Notes under the pieces: model-generated
Seen by the model: only the letters and a program-made list of their open reading frames with translations
Database searches by the model: none
Told to the model about the DNA's origin: nothing
Part shown: positions 17,570-25,958 of the stretch, in pieces
How the letters are laid out: the number at the start of each line of letters is the position of its first letter
How positions within the stretch are numbered: position 1 is the stretch's first letter
Made by a program: the position numbers and the translations under genes
From: Kamptonema formosum PCC 6407
GTDB taxonomy: Bacteria > Cyanobacteriota > Cyanobacteriia > Cyanobacteriales > Microcoleaceae
Assembly: GCF_000332155.1 (NCBI RefSeq)
Contig: NZ_KB235904.1
Location: 44,648-108,647, forward strand
Reading direction: 5' to 3'
DNA: 64,000 bases

Positions 17570-17620
17570 ACAAGTCATTAGTCCTATGTCTGGGAGCTGA
17601 TGTCTGTCTTAAGTTCCCAA

Positions 17621-17675
17621 GGGGCGGGTTTATGAGATATTCGATCGGTATCGAAAAATCTCATAAACCCGCCCC
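17621..17675. terminator. strong inverted repeat downstream of psbU
   Basis: A perfect 18-bp stem, GGGGCGGGTTTATGAGAT (17621-17638) against 17658-17675, with an additional inner stem TTCGAT/ATCGAA in the loop. It starts 52 bp after the psbU stop. No T-run follows, so it may be a processing/stability element or a repeat rather than a classical intrinsic terminator. Confidence 0.6.
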
Positions 17676-17884
17676 GCCTATATAATTCCGATGCAACCGG
17701 ATTTGATATGACGCATTCATTGCTGGAATGTCTAGTTTTTGCGGCACAAAGGTTACATCTGAAGGAAGAAGGAAGAAGAGGGAATGAGCAAGAAGGAACG
17801 AGGAATGAGGAGTATGGGGAACTAGGCGATAATATTTCAAACTTTACAATTGAAATTTTAGACAATTAGCCTCACCAAAGAGGT

Positions 17885-18250
17885 ATGATAGAAGAGTTCC
17901 GAAAAGAATTACCTATATTGATGTGGCATAGTGCTGGGATTTGTCAGGTACAAAAGGCTTTGGATGATGCGATCGCTCAAGTTGAAATTCGGCGCGAACA
18001 ATTGGCTACCCTTCCCCTTAGCTAAACTATACTGAATTTACAGTCGGGCAAAACTCTTAATTTTTCTCTACCCAACCCATATAACTGCGACTTACAAACT
18101 TGGGCAGAAAATTACAACTTACTCGCTCTCGGCGACTTAATTCTCATGAAGTGCTGCCTTCGGATTGAAAGTAGAGGCGGTCAGTATCATTTCAATTTAT
18201 CCCCTCTCAGACCCAGACTGGTGCAGCCACACCAAGCGTGCGACTAGATA
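17885..18250 (+). pseudogene. decayed ORF remnants
   Basis: A 46-codon ORF (17885-18025, MIEEFRKELPILMWHSAG...) is followed in another frame by coding-like sequence without a start (SGKTLNFSLPNP, NLLALGDLILMKCC, GGQYHFNLSPLRP) up to a stop near 18247. The composition looks protein-coding but is broken. I do not recognise the parent family. Confidence 0.3.
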
Positions 18251-18315
18251 GTTGGAGCAAATTCCCTGGTATCAGAAATCCGTAAACTCCAAAACCTACA
18301 GAAAAAACTACAAGA

Positions 18316-18531
18316 TTAGCGTGTCCCAGTGCCATCACTTTTTGGATTCCCATTTGGATCGGGTTCGTAGTTTGCAACGTTCAAAAAAACCGACAGCTCA
18401 GAATTTACTGCTGTGGCTCTGTTTGAGGTCTGTTTGCTAATTTCTGTACACGCGATCGCCATCCCTGGTGTACTTAGATGTACCCCAAGCGCCAATATTG
18501 CCATTGTTGTAAGCCTAAACCAAGTACCCAT
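18316..18531 (-). CDS. small secreted protein with GTGTR-type C-terminus
   Basis: 71 aa from the ATG at 18531. A signal peptide (TTMAILALGVHLSTPGMAIA) is followed by CTEISKQ and a short hydrophilic mature part ending NPKSDGTGTR. Short cyanobacterial exported proteins with Gly/Thr/Arg ends of this kind are frequent; no function is known. The start codon could also be TTG at 18540. A 41-codon hydrophobic ORF overlaps its 5' part in another frame (18474-18599), which weakens certainty. Confidence 0.5.
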   Translation of the reverse strand: MGTWFRLTTMAILALGVHLSTPGMAIACTEISKQTSNRATAVNSELSVFLNVANYEPDPNGNPKSDGTGTR

Positions 18532-19094
18532 ATTACCCAAAGCCCCATAAAAGTCACCACATTAAATACATTCCCCAATAACTTAATTATATCCGCCATG
18601 TCCGTATATTCACTGACATCCTTAATATTTTTAAAATTTTGTTTGAGTAGATTCTCAGATAGCTATTCAACTCAACGCTGATTTAGTCACTCCGAGTTAT
18701 TAACAGAATTTTAGCTGATATAGTATTAAAAGATTCTTAAGACTTTCATAAATTTGACTTATCGTTGTTAGGGAACTACAACCTAAGCAGAAACTTATAG
18801 ATTTCTGATTGACAGACTTGACATTTACTAAAAACTAAGCTATGTCATTTCTTGATTCTAGCAGAAGTTACGCCAAATAGTGTAAACCCCCCTAAAAAAT
18901 TAGGGGGGAAATCTGTATTCAAAAATACATTATTTGATTGACACTCCCCTCTAAAAGAAGGTAGGTTGGCGACGCAGTTAAATTTTGTCAGGCTTAAATT
19001 TTGTCAAGCATAACCGAACTCAGTTATTATTCAGAGGCTAAAACTCCCCTGGATTGTCAAAAACAGTTAACAGTTAACAGTTAACAGTTAACGC
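18532..19094. other. intergenic region with hairpin and STRR
   Basis: 560 bp AT-rich, no gene of good quality. Contains a perfect hairpin CCCCCCTAA-AAAA-TTAGGGGGG (18887-18908) that could act as a terminator in either direction, though it lacks a long T-run. TTAACAG heptamers occupy 19062-19092. Confidence 0.5.
19062..19092. repeat. TTAACAG heptamer STRR
   Basis: Four tandem CAGTTAA units directly abutting the stop of the anti-sigma-like gene. Same family as 3053 and 22468. Confidence 0.75.
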
Positions 19095-19517
19095 TTAAGA
19101 TTTTTCTGGCAAACTCGCTTCCAACTTCAGACAATTGCGACCATCGATCTGCAAGCAGTAATCCACCCGATCCATGAGCCTACTCATAATCAACCAGCCA
19201 TAGCCGCTTTCCTGTTTAGCTTCCGGCTGCGGTGGGAGATAGGTATCCATTTCATAACCTTTACCGTAATCCCAAATTTCCAAAGCAATATCGCGGTCTT
19301 GTAATTCCAACCGCACCAACACAGGTAAATTGGGTTGGTCTCTGTGAGCGTGGCGGATGACGTTTGAGTAGGCTTCTGCCAGTACCAAACGCAAGCGATT
19401 CGATTGGCGGGGCCAATCGATATGCTCTCCTAGCTCAACTTCCAAACTACTCAGCAACCAGTGTTCGACAATAGTCAAAAATCTCAAGTCGCTCGGCACG
19501 TGAAGCTCAGTTTTCAT
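19095..19517 (-). CDS. HATPase_c anti-sigma-factor/serine kinase-like protein (RsbW type)
   Basis: 140 aa, a stand-alone GHKL ATPase domain of the RsbW/SpoIIAB type. N-box AEAYSNVIRHAHR, G1 box DYGKGYEM, G2 box ESGYGWLIMSRLMDRV are all in place. Such kinases phosphorylate an STAS anti-sigma antagonist and bind a sigma factor or output protein. The gene upstream on the same strand encodes a receiver-PP2C phosphatase, the usual opposing enzyme, so the pair forms a partner-switching module. The STAS partner is not in the window. The 219-bp gap to that gene contains no other ORF. Confidence 0.87.
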   Translation of the reverse strand: MKTELHVPSDLRFLTIVEHWLLSSLEVELGEHIDWPRQSNRLRLVLAEAYSNVIRHAHRDQPNLPVLVRLELQDRDIALEIWDYGKGYEMDTYLPPQPEAKQESGYGWLIMSRLMDRVDYCLQIDGRNCLKLEASLPEKS

Positions 19518-19736
19518 AAAACCTTACGGGAGTATAGAAAAAAATTACCTACTTTTCCCTTAGCCACTGACTGCCAGAGAGGTTAAAAACTAGGGAGGCA
19601 TTCTTAACATCTAGTGGGCTACCACACCCAGGCAGTTCAGTTTAAGTGGCTAGACACTGGTTTAGTCTTGAATTAAGAAGTTGGTTTTTCTTCCTCTTTC
19701 AAGCCGGGGAATTCTGTTCGGAAGTTAGCGACCGCT

Positions 19737-21407
19737 TCACAGAACCTCCAAAGAGAGTATGGTTTGGTCGTCTTCCTGAACTGGGTTATCAGCTCGGATG
19801 CGAGCAAGTAGATTGTCCAAGCTTAAGGAGCCTTGCTCCTCAACCAGGAGCTTCCACAGACCTTCTTGTTGGAGCATAGAACGGGTTTGTTCGCCACTAC
19901 CCTCAGCCTGATTAGTAACAGTAGCTTCAGTAATGCCGTCGCTAGTCAGCAGAAATACATCCCCTGACTTCAGCTCGACAGTACCTGCTTTTCCTTTCCA
20001 GACTGGCAGTATCCCCAAGGGGATGCCGCGAGCTTTGAGGAAATTTGGTTCTACAGTCCCGACACCGGTGGCTGCTTGAGCCACCATCTCCGGGTGAGAC
20101 CAGACGAGAGGATAGATATGTCCGGCATTAGCATAAGCCAAATGTCCCGTTGACGGCGTATAACGAGCCACCACCATTGTAATAAAGTGGTTGTTGCCAA
20201 TCAGGTCATCTGACATACTGCTGTTGATGTTCTCCATCACATGATAGGGATCTGGGGAAGTTTCTTGAGAGAGCTCTCGTCGCATGACAGAAATCGCGCT
20301 CACCATAAACAAAGCTGCCGGGACACCCTTACCGGAAACGTCGCCGACGGCGATCCAAATATCCCCCTGCGAATGGACGTAGACCTCAAAAAAATCTCCT
20401 CCAACTTCGCGAGCGGGAAAACAACAAGCTTGGACTTTGACAGTTTCAAAGTCCGGCCAACTTTGGCGAAGCAGGTTAGTTTGGATTTGGCGAGCTACTT
20501 CTAACTCATTACGCATCTGCTGAGCTAAGTCGAGAGTGCGTTGGTAGAGTTTGGCTTGAGAAAGAGCGAGGGCTGCTTGCTCCGCCACGCCTTCGATCAA
20601 TTGGATGTCTTCCGCTGACCAAGGATTAGTAGAACCTTCTTGACAGAGGGCGAGGGCTGCGAGCATTTCCTGCTGGTAGGTCAGCGGTACTACCACCTGA
20701 ACGCTGCGATCGCTTTCACTGCTTGGGTGTAGTTGAGTTTTGCGGCTCTCTACCACTTGGCGGAGCAGGTCTTCACTGAGGTTAAAACTGTTGTTTGTGG
20801 CTGTTTCCGCTTGGTAAGAGAAAGAGGAACCTAATAGAGTCCCGCCGTCTACGGGCCGAAGTATACAGTAAGCTGCTTCAAAAGTCTGCCCCACAGTTTG
20901 GACAATAGTTTGGAGCATACTGGAGTAGTCTAGCGAACCTCGAATAGCGCTCATCACCTCATTAAATAGGGATTCTCGCCGCAGGGATCTGCGGAGTGCT
21001 AGGCTGCGTTGCTTATAGTATTTGTAAGTTTCCGAGGCTTGATTGATAACGGATTTCAGTTCTTCAGGATTCCAGGGTTTGGTGATGTATTTGAAAACCT
21101 GGCCGGCGTTAATCGCTTCCACCAAGTCTTCTACATCGGTGTACCCTGTCAGGAGAATCCGAATCGTATCGGGAAAGCGCTCGACAGTTTTGCCCAAAAA
21201 CTCAGTACCGTTCATTTCTGGCATCCGCTGGTCAGAAATGATCACTGCCATTTCGCCCTGCTCGTCAAGAACTTGTAGAGCGTTGAGGGCACTATCTGCT
21301 TTGTAAACTTGAAAGTCGCGTCGAAACGTCCGGTACAGCAAATCTAGGTTGTCAGGCTCGTCATCGACTACCATCAGTTTGAGCTTGCTCCTATCTCCCT
21401 GACTCAT
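19737..21407 (-). CDS. response regulator-GAF-PP2C (SpoIIE/RsbU-type) phosphatase
   Basis: 556 aa cytoplasmic signalling protein. Residues about 8-125 are a CheY-like receiver (VVDDEPDN acidic pair, ISDQRMPEMNG with the phospho-Asp, ILLTGYTD, FKYITKPW). A GAF domain spans about 155-285 (LQTIVQTVGQTFEAAYCILR...). A short coiled segment leads to the PP2C-like SpoIIE domain (about 325-550): REVGGDFFEVY, GDVSGKGVPAALFM, LLTSDGITEA metal-ligand motifs. Expected to dephosphorylate an STAS protein under control of an unseen histidine kinase. Start ATG of MSQGDRSKLKL. Functionally linked to the HATPase gene just downstream. Confidence 0.92.
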   Translation of the reverse strand: MSQGDRSKLKLMVVDDEPDNLDLLYRTFRRDFQVYKADSALNALQVLDEQGEMAVIISDQRMPEMNGTEFLGKTVERFPDTIRILLTGYTDVEDLVEAINAGQVFKYITKPWNPEELKSVINQASETYKYYKQRSLALRRSLRRESLFNEVMSAIRGSLDYSSMLQTIVQTVGQTFEAAYCILRPVDGGTLLGSSFSYQAETATNNSFNLSEDLLRQVVESRKTQLHPSSESDRSVQVVVPLTYQQEMLAALALCQEGSTNPWSAEDIQLIEGVAEQAALALSQAKLYQRTLDLAQQMRNELEVARQIQTNLLRQSWPDFETVKVQACCFPAREVGGDFFEVYVHSQGDIWIAVGDVSGKGVPAALFMVSAISVMRRELSQETSPDPYHVMENINSSMSDDLIGNNHFITMVVARYTPSTGHLAYANAGHIYPLVWSHPEMVAQAATGVGTVEPNFLKARGIPLGILPVWKGKAGTVELKSGDVFLLTSDGITEATVTNQAEGSGEQTRSMLQQEGLWKLLVEEQGSLSLDNLLARIRADNPVQEDDQTILSLEVL

Positions 21408-21517
21408 GGAATTCTCTACCCTCAGACGAATTTATCAGGTTTAATTGGCTAAGATACATCCAAATAATACGTTGCCTGTTGGCTTAAGCCCCGTTTATAC
21501 AAGATCGGGGTTGGTTA

Positions 21518-22438
21518 CTAGATTAATCGTTCTGCCAGTCTGAGCTTAGCAGAGCGAGCACGGGGATTTTTAGCTACTTCTTCAGTTGCTGGTTGGATCG
21601 GCTTTTTTGTCAATACTCGCAACAGGGACGAACCTTTGAGTTCGTGCTTTGCTAGCCGATCTTCTAAACTGTGAAAGCTGATAATTCCCATTCTCCCGCC
21701 AGGCTTTAACCACTGGGGCGCTTGCTTGAGGAAAGTTTCTACGGCGGTAAGTTCGGAGTTGACGGCGATCCTCAAGGCTTGAAAGGTGCGAGTGGCTGGA
21801 TGTATGCGACCGTAGCGGTATTTGGGTGGTACACAGCGGGCGATCGCTTCTGCCAGTTCTGTTGTTGTTTGGAATGGGCGATCGCCTACGATCCGCCGGG
21901 CTATCCGCCGCGATAACCTCTCCTCTCCGTAGGTATAAAATATATCTGCAAGTTTAACTTCTTCCCAGTGATTTACGATCTCTGCTGCTGTCAGTGATTG
22001 TTGCTGGTTCATACGCATATCCAAATTAGCGTGATGGCGAAAGCTAAAGCCGCGTCCTGGAGCATCCAGTTGAGCGGAACTTACACCCAAGTCTGCTATT
22101 ATACCGTCAAATGTTGACTCTTTGGCTGGATAGCTGGCAAAATTTCCGTGCCAAAATTGGATGCGGGCGGAATTTGGGGCTAAAAATTCGGCAAGTTGCT
22201 GTTTACAAAAGGCGATCGCGTCTAGGTCTTGGTCGATCGCAACTATAGTAACATCGGGTGCCGCAGCCAAAATTAAACGGGTATGGCCACCGCCGCCCAC
22301 TGTGGCATCTAAATAGTGTCCTCCCGCACGCACAGCCAGACCCTCAATTAACTGCGGGCCCAGAACGGGGATGTGATAAACGCCGCTCTCAACTTTTGAT
22401 GCTACGACCTCCTTCTCAGACAACTCAATCTCCTTCAT
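21518..22438 (-). CDS. rsmH: 16S rRNA (cytosine1402-N4)-methyltransferase
   Basis: 306 aa. RsmH/MraW methylates N4 of C1402 in the ribosomal P site. Motifs: [28 protein letters not shown] (SAM site), [39 protein letters not shown] and ISFHSLEDR near the C-terminus. The ATG at 22438 ([10 protein letters not shown]) was preferred; the frame opens at a TTG seven codons earlier. It is divergent from ndhH, with an 85-bp spacer largely made of TTAACAG heptamers, and not in a dcw cluster as in many bacteria. Confidence 0.95.
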   Translation of the reverse strand: MKEIELSEKEVVASKVESGVYHIPVLGPQLIEGLAVRAGGHYLDATVGGGGHTRLILAAAPDVTIVAIDQDLDAIAFCKQQLAEFLAPNSARIQFWHGNFASYPAKESTFDGIIADLGVSSAQLDAPGRGFSFRHHANLDMRMNQQQSLTAAEIVNHWEEVKLADIFYTYGEERLSRRIARRIVGDRPFQTTTELAEAIARCVPPKYRYGRIHPATRTFQALRIAVNSELTAVETFLKQAPQWLKPGGRMGIISFHSLEDRLAKHELKGSSLLRVLTKKPIQPATEEVAKNPRARSAKLRLAERLI

Positions 22439-22467
22439 AATGCTAGACAGGCGAAACAAAAATCAAC

Positions 22468-22511
22468 AACAGTTAACAGTTAACAGTTAACAGTTAACAG
22501 TTAACAGTCAA
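22468..22511. repeat. TTAACAG heptamer STRR in rsmH-ndhH divergent spacer
   Basis: Five to six tandem heptamers (CAGTTAA) fill most of the spacer between divergent rsmH and ndhH, so both promoters must overlap or flank the repeat. Confidence 0.8.
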
Positions 22512-22523
22512 CAATTACTAATT

Positions 22524-23708
22524 ATGACAAGAATTGAAACCAGAACCGAACCGATGGTACTCAACATGGGGCCGCACCATCCCTCCATGCACGGGGTACT
22601 AAGGTTAATTGTCACCCTGGACGGGGAAGATGTAGTTGACTGTGAGCCAGTTATGGGCTACCTGCATCGGGGAATGGAAAAAATTGCCGAAAGTCGCACT
22701 AATGTGATGTACGTCCCCTACGTCAGCCGTTGGGACTATGCAGCAGGTATGTTTAATGAGGCCGTGACTGTCAACGCGCCGGAAAAATTGGCTGATATTA
22801 AGGTGCCCAAACGCGCTAGCTACATCCGGGTAATCATGCTGGAGTTGAACCGGATTGCCAATCATCTATTGTGGTTAGGGCCATTTTTGGCAGATGTGGG
22901 GGCGCAAACGCCTTTTTTCTATACTATGCGCGATCGCGAACCCATTTTAGACCTATGGGAAGCAGCTACGGGTTATCGCATGGTTAACAACAACTATTTC
23001 CGCATTGGCGGCGTGGCGGCAGATTTGCCCTACGGTTGGGTAGACAAGTGCGAAGACTTCTGCGATTACTTCTGGCCGAAGGTGGATGAATACGAACGCC
23101 TGATTACTAACAATCCCATCTTTCGCCGCAGAATAGAAGGACTCGGCACGATTTCGCGTGCTGAAGCGATTAACTGGGGACTTTCCGGCCCCATGTTGCG
23201 GGCTTCTGGCGTGAAGTGGGACTTGCGAAAGGTTGACCACTATGAATGTTATGACGATTTTGACTGGGAGGTGCAGTGGGAGAGTGCGGGAGATTGTCTA
23301 GCGCGGTATTTGGTGCGAATTCGCGAGATGCGCGAGTCGGTGAAAATTATTCGCCAAGCGCTAAAAGGACTTCCCGGCGGCCCCTATGAGAATTTGGAAG
23401 CAAAGCGACTGGAGGGAGGGCCAAAATCTGAGTGGAATGCTTTCGACTACCAGTTTATTGGTAAGAAAGTTGCTCCCACTTTTAAGATTCCTAAAGGCGA
23501 ACACTATGTCCGCGTTGAAAGCGGCAAAGGTGAGCTAGGAATTTACATTATTGGCGATGATAATGTTTTTCCTTGGCGCTGGAAGATTCGCGCTGCGGAT
23601 TTCAATAATTTGCAGGTATTGCCCCACATCCTTCGCGGTGTGAAGGTGGCCGATGTTGTGGCAATTTTGGGCAGCATCGACGTAATCATGGGGTCGGTTG
23701 ACAGGTAA
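22524..23708 (+). CDS. ndhH: NAD(P)H-quinone oxidoreductase subunit H
   Basis: 394 aa, full length. NdhH is the 49-kDa-type core subunit of the peripheral arm of cyanobacterial NDH-1, near the plastoquinone site. Recognised by [58 protein letters not shown] and the C-terminal [17 protein letters not shown]. Start ATG of MTRIETRTE, right after the STRR. Monocistronic here, as is common for ndhH in cyanobacteria. Confidence 0.98.
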   Translation: MTRIETRTEPMVLNMGPHHPSMHGVLRLIVTLDGEDVVDCEPVMGYLHRGMEKIAESRTNVMYVPYVSRWDYAAGMFNEAVTVNAPEKLADIKVPKRASYIRVIMLELNRIANHLLWLGPFLADVGAQTPFFYTMRDREPILDLWEAATGYRMVNNNYFRIGGVAADLPYGWVDKCEDFCDYFWPKVDEYERLITNNPIFRRRIEGLGTISRAEAINWGLSGPMLRASGVKWDLRKVDHYECYDDFDWEVQWESAGDCLARYLVRIREMRESVKIIRQALKGLPGGPYENLEAKRLEGGPKSEWNAFDYQFIGKKVAPTFKIPKGEHYVRVESGKGELGIYIIGDDNVFPWRWKIRAADFNNLQVLPHILRGVKVADVVAILGSIDVIMGSVDR

Positions 23709-24018
23709 TAAATTGTAAGATTTGGGATTGAGCTAGGAGGATACAATTAATGTAGCAATCCAAAGCAATCCCAAATTGGTAATGGGTAATGGGTAAGTCG
23801 TATATTAAGTCAGGGTTAGGAAGATCTACGCGATCGGCAATCTCTCAATATTATTTTCAGGTTTAATCTGATTAAAATATTTCCTTAATTTAAAGAGGCG
23901 ATTATAATTGATACCCTGTTATATAATCAATTATAAATTACTCTTAATCCGTATCAGTTTAAAAATCAAGGGGAAACTTTAATCAGATTTACTAGCAATT
24001 AACTAGGAGGTAGATAGA
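23709..24018. other. intergenic region after ndhH
   Basis: 310 bp AT-rich. An AGGAGG sequence at about 23736 precedes ATGTAG, a start-stop pair, not a gene. A second AGGAGG (24004-24009) is the ribosome site of the pentapeptide gene. GGGATTG/CAATCCC short inverted repeats lie near 23725-23775. No terminator with T-run. Confidence 0.4.
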
Positions 24019-25023
24019 ATGGAAGCCCATGAATTATTAAGTTTATATACCAGAGGAGAGAGAGACTTTAGGGCAACTGACTTAACAGCAGCTAATTTGA
24101 TCGGAGCTAAGATTCCTCACTCAAACTTATCAGGCTCTAATTTGAAAGAGGCATCTTTAGCGAGAGCTTATTTAGAACGCTGTTTTCTCCTAGAAGCTAA
24201 CTTAAATGGAGCTTTTTTATACGGTGCAAATTTGAGCTTTGCTAAACTAAAAGGAAGTCACCTTTTAGGGGCTGATTTAACAAAAGCCGATCTTAGAGGC
24301 GCTCAACTGGCTAAAGTCGATCTAACTGGCGCTCAACTAAGCGGTGCTATCCTCAGTTGGGTGAGCCTTTTTCAGGCAAATTTACCGGGAGTAAATTTGT
24401 GCGGTGCTAATTTGAGCGGTATCAATTTGCGATCGGCCAATTTAGCTGGTGCTAACTTAAATTGGGCTAATCTAACTGGTGCTAGATTGAGCGGTGCTAA
24501 CCTGAAAGGCGCTCTTTTAAATGGCGTGAAGTTGAATAAAGCTTTTTTAAATGGGCTGAATTTGGCAGGAATAGACTTCAGTGGATTGGAACTGGAAGAT
24601 GTTAAGTTAAGCGGAGCACAATTATCAGGCGCTAACTTAAGCGGAACTGTTTTAAGTGGGGCGCGAATGCGTTTTACTAAACTAGAGCAGGCAAATCTTA
24701 AACAAGCTGATTTACATGATACCGATCTCAGAGGCGGGAATTTAATTCAAGCTAACTTGATGAAAACCAACTTAACTGAAGCTGATTTGAGGGAGGCAGA
24801 TTTGAGTCATACAAATCTCAATTTAGCAAATCTCAAGGGTGCTGATTTGAGTGGTGCTAATTTGCAAGGAGCATATCTCTGGGCGACGAATTTGGATGGC
24901 GCTTGCTTGAAGGGTGCGGATCTCCGAGGCGCTAGCTTGCGAAATGCGATTATTAGCGGTGCTGATTTGCGAGATGCGATCCTAACTGGTGCAACGATGC
25001 CTGATGGTAAAATTTGCTGCTAA
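24019..25023 (+). CDS. pentapeptide-repeat protein
   Basis: 334 aa, almost wholly A(D/N)LxX pentapeptides (about 55-60 units), e.g. GANLSGINLRSANLAGANL, which fold as a right-handed quadrilateral beta helix. A short non-repeat N-cap MEAHELLSLYTRGERDFR precedes it. One irregular stretch (LNGLNLAGIDFSGLELEDVKL) around residues 175-195 may kink the helix. The C-terminus DGKICC ends in a Cys pair. Strong AGGAGG ribosome site. Function unknown; not a gyrase-protecting Qnr by any specific motif. Confidence 0.92.
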   Translation: MEAHELLSLYTRGERDFRATDLTAANLIGAKIPHSNLSGSNLKEASLARAYLERCFLLEANLNGAFLYGANLSFAKLKGSHLLGADLTKADLRGAQLAKVDLTGAQLSGAILSWVSLFQANLPGVNLCGANLSGINLRSANLAGANLNWANLTGARLSGANLKGALLNGVKLNKAFLNGLNLAGIDFSGLELEDVKLSGAQLSGANLSGTVLSGARMRFTKLEQANLKQADLHDTDLRGGNLIQANLMKTNLTEADLREADLSHTNLNLANLKGADLSGANLQGAYLWATNLDGACLKGADLRGASLRNAIISGADLRDAILTGATMPDGKICC

Positions 25024-25163
25024 ATAAGGGGTGATAGTTAGTGGTTAGTAGCAGAATGCCTAACAAGCAGCTACTAATCGCTAACTAAATGATACAGTTT
25101 AGATGCGAGAAAGCTAACGACATTTAAATCAGACCCTTGCTTAAACTTCTCTGTGAGGTAACG

Positions 25164-25772
25164 ATGCTAGAAACACTCACTAAACTAGAAACTATCTGCA
25201 TCGAACTACCAACAGCGATCGCCCTGTACGTCACCCCCGAACAGTTCGAGGCGATCGCTCTAGCGAATCGGGATTTGAGACTAGAACGTACAGCAGCGGG
25301 AGAATTAATCGTGAATCCCCCCACAGGAGGCGAATCAGGTCAGAGGAATTTTAGCATGACTGGACAACTCGCTCGCTGGTACGAAGAACACGAAGATTTA
25401 GGGGAAGCCTTTGACTCCTCCACTGGTTTTCGGCTCCCGAATGGAGCTGACCGTTCCCCCGATGTCTCCTGGGTGAGGCGGGAGCGTTGGGAAGCGCTTA
25501 CCCCTCGACAGCGCAAAGGCTTTGTACCGCTATGCCCAGATTTTGTTGTCGAGTTGCGTTCGGAATCAGATAGCCTGCGATCGCTTCAAACTAAGATGCA
25601 GGAATACATCGATAATGGGGCAAGATTGGGATGGTTGATTGACCCGAAAAATCGACGGGTAGAAATTTACCGATCGGGGTCAGAGGTGGAAGTATTAGAA
25701 AATCCCTCGGAGTTGTCGGGTGAGGACGTGCTGCCTGGTTTTGTTCTAAATCTAATGCGAGTGTGGCGTTAA
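25164..25772 (+). CDS. Uma2-family (DUF820) putative endonuclease
   Basis: 202 aa. Uma2 proteins have a PD-(D/E)xK nuclease-like fold and are greatly expanded in cyanobacteria; activity is untested for most. Visible motifs: LRLERTAAGELIVNPPTGGES, DRSPDVSWVRRERW, CPDFVVELRSESDSL (acidic/Glu motif) and GARLGWLIDPKNRRVEIYR. Start at the ATG at 25164 with GAGG 6 nt upstream; the open frame extends 9 codons further. Related genes in this window are at 57195, 57836 and 61448. Confidence 0.88.
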   Translation: MLETLTKLETICIELPTAIALYVTPEQFEAIALANRDLRLERTAAGELIVNPPTGGESGQRNFSMTGQLARWYEEHEDLGEAFDSSTGFRLPNGADRSPDVSWVRRERWEALTPRQRKGFVPLCPDFVVELRSESDSLRSLQTKMQEYIDNGARLGWLIDPKNRRVEIYRSGSEVEVLENPSELSGEDVLPGFVLNLMRVWR

Positions 25773-25836
25773 AGATGGCTTATAGTTGGGAAATTTATTA
25801 TTTTTAGCTATCATTTAGCCATTACTTAGCTTTTAC

Positions 25837-25945
25837 AGGACTTACGCATCGGGCCCTAGAAACTGGGTTTTTGAGAGAATCTGTGGGTAACAACGAAGTT
25901 TTTTCGTAAAAAAACCCGGTTTCTTTGATTGGGTGCGTAAGTCCT
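25837..25945. mobile_element. MITE-like element with AGGACTTACGCA terminal inverted repeats
   Basis: Perfect 12-bp ends AGGACTTACGCA (25837-25848) and TGCGTAAGTCCT (25934-25945). A second nested pair, GAAACTGGGTTTTT (25859-25872) and AAAAACCCGGTTTC (25910-25923), differs by one base. 109 bp, no ORF. A shorter relative is at 48959-49046. The hairpin just after the minus-strand HEAT gene could also stop transcripts. Confidence 0.75.
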
Positions 25946-25958
25946 ATTTTAATTTTTC

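Noticed and set aside
17584-17865. Minus-strand ORF of 93 codons downstream of psbU
   Set aside because: Spans the 18-bp hairpin and a purine-rich repeat tract; no protein-like pattern.
23736-23755. AGGAGG followed by ATGTAG (start-stop) after ndhH
   Set aside because: A strong ribosome site with a one-codon frame is most simply chance, though start-stop elements exist.
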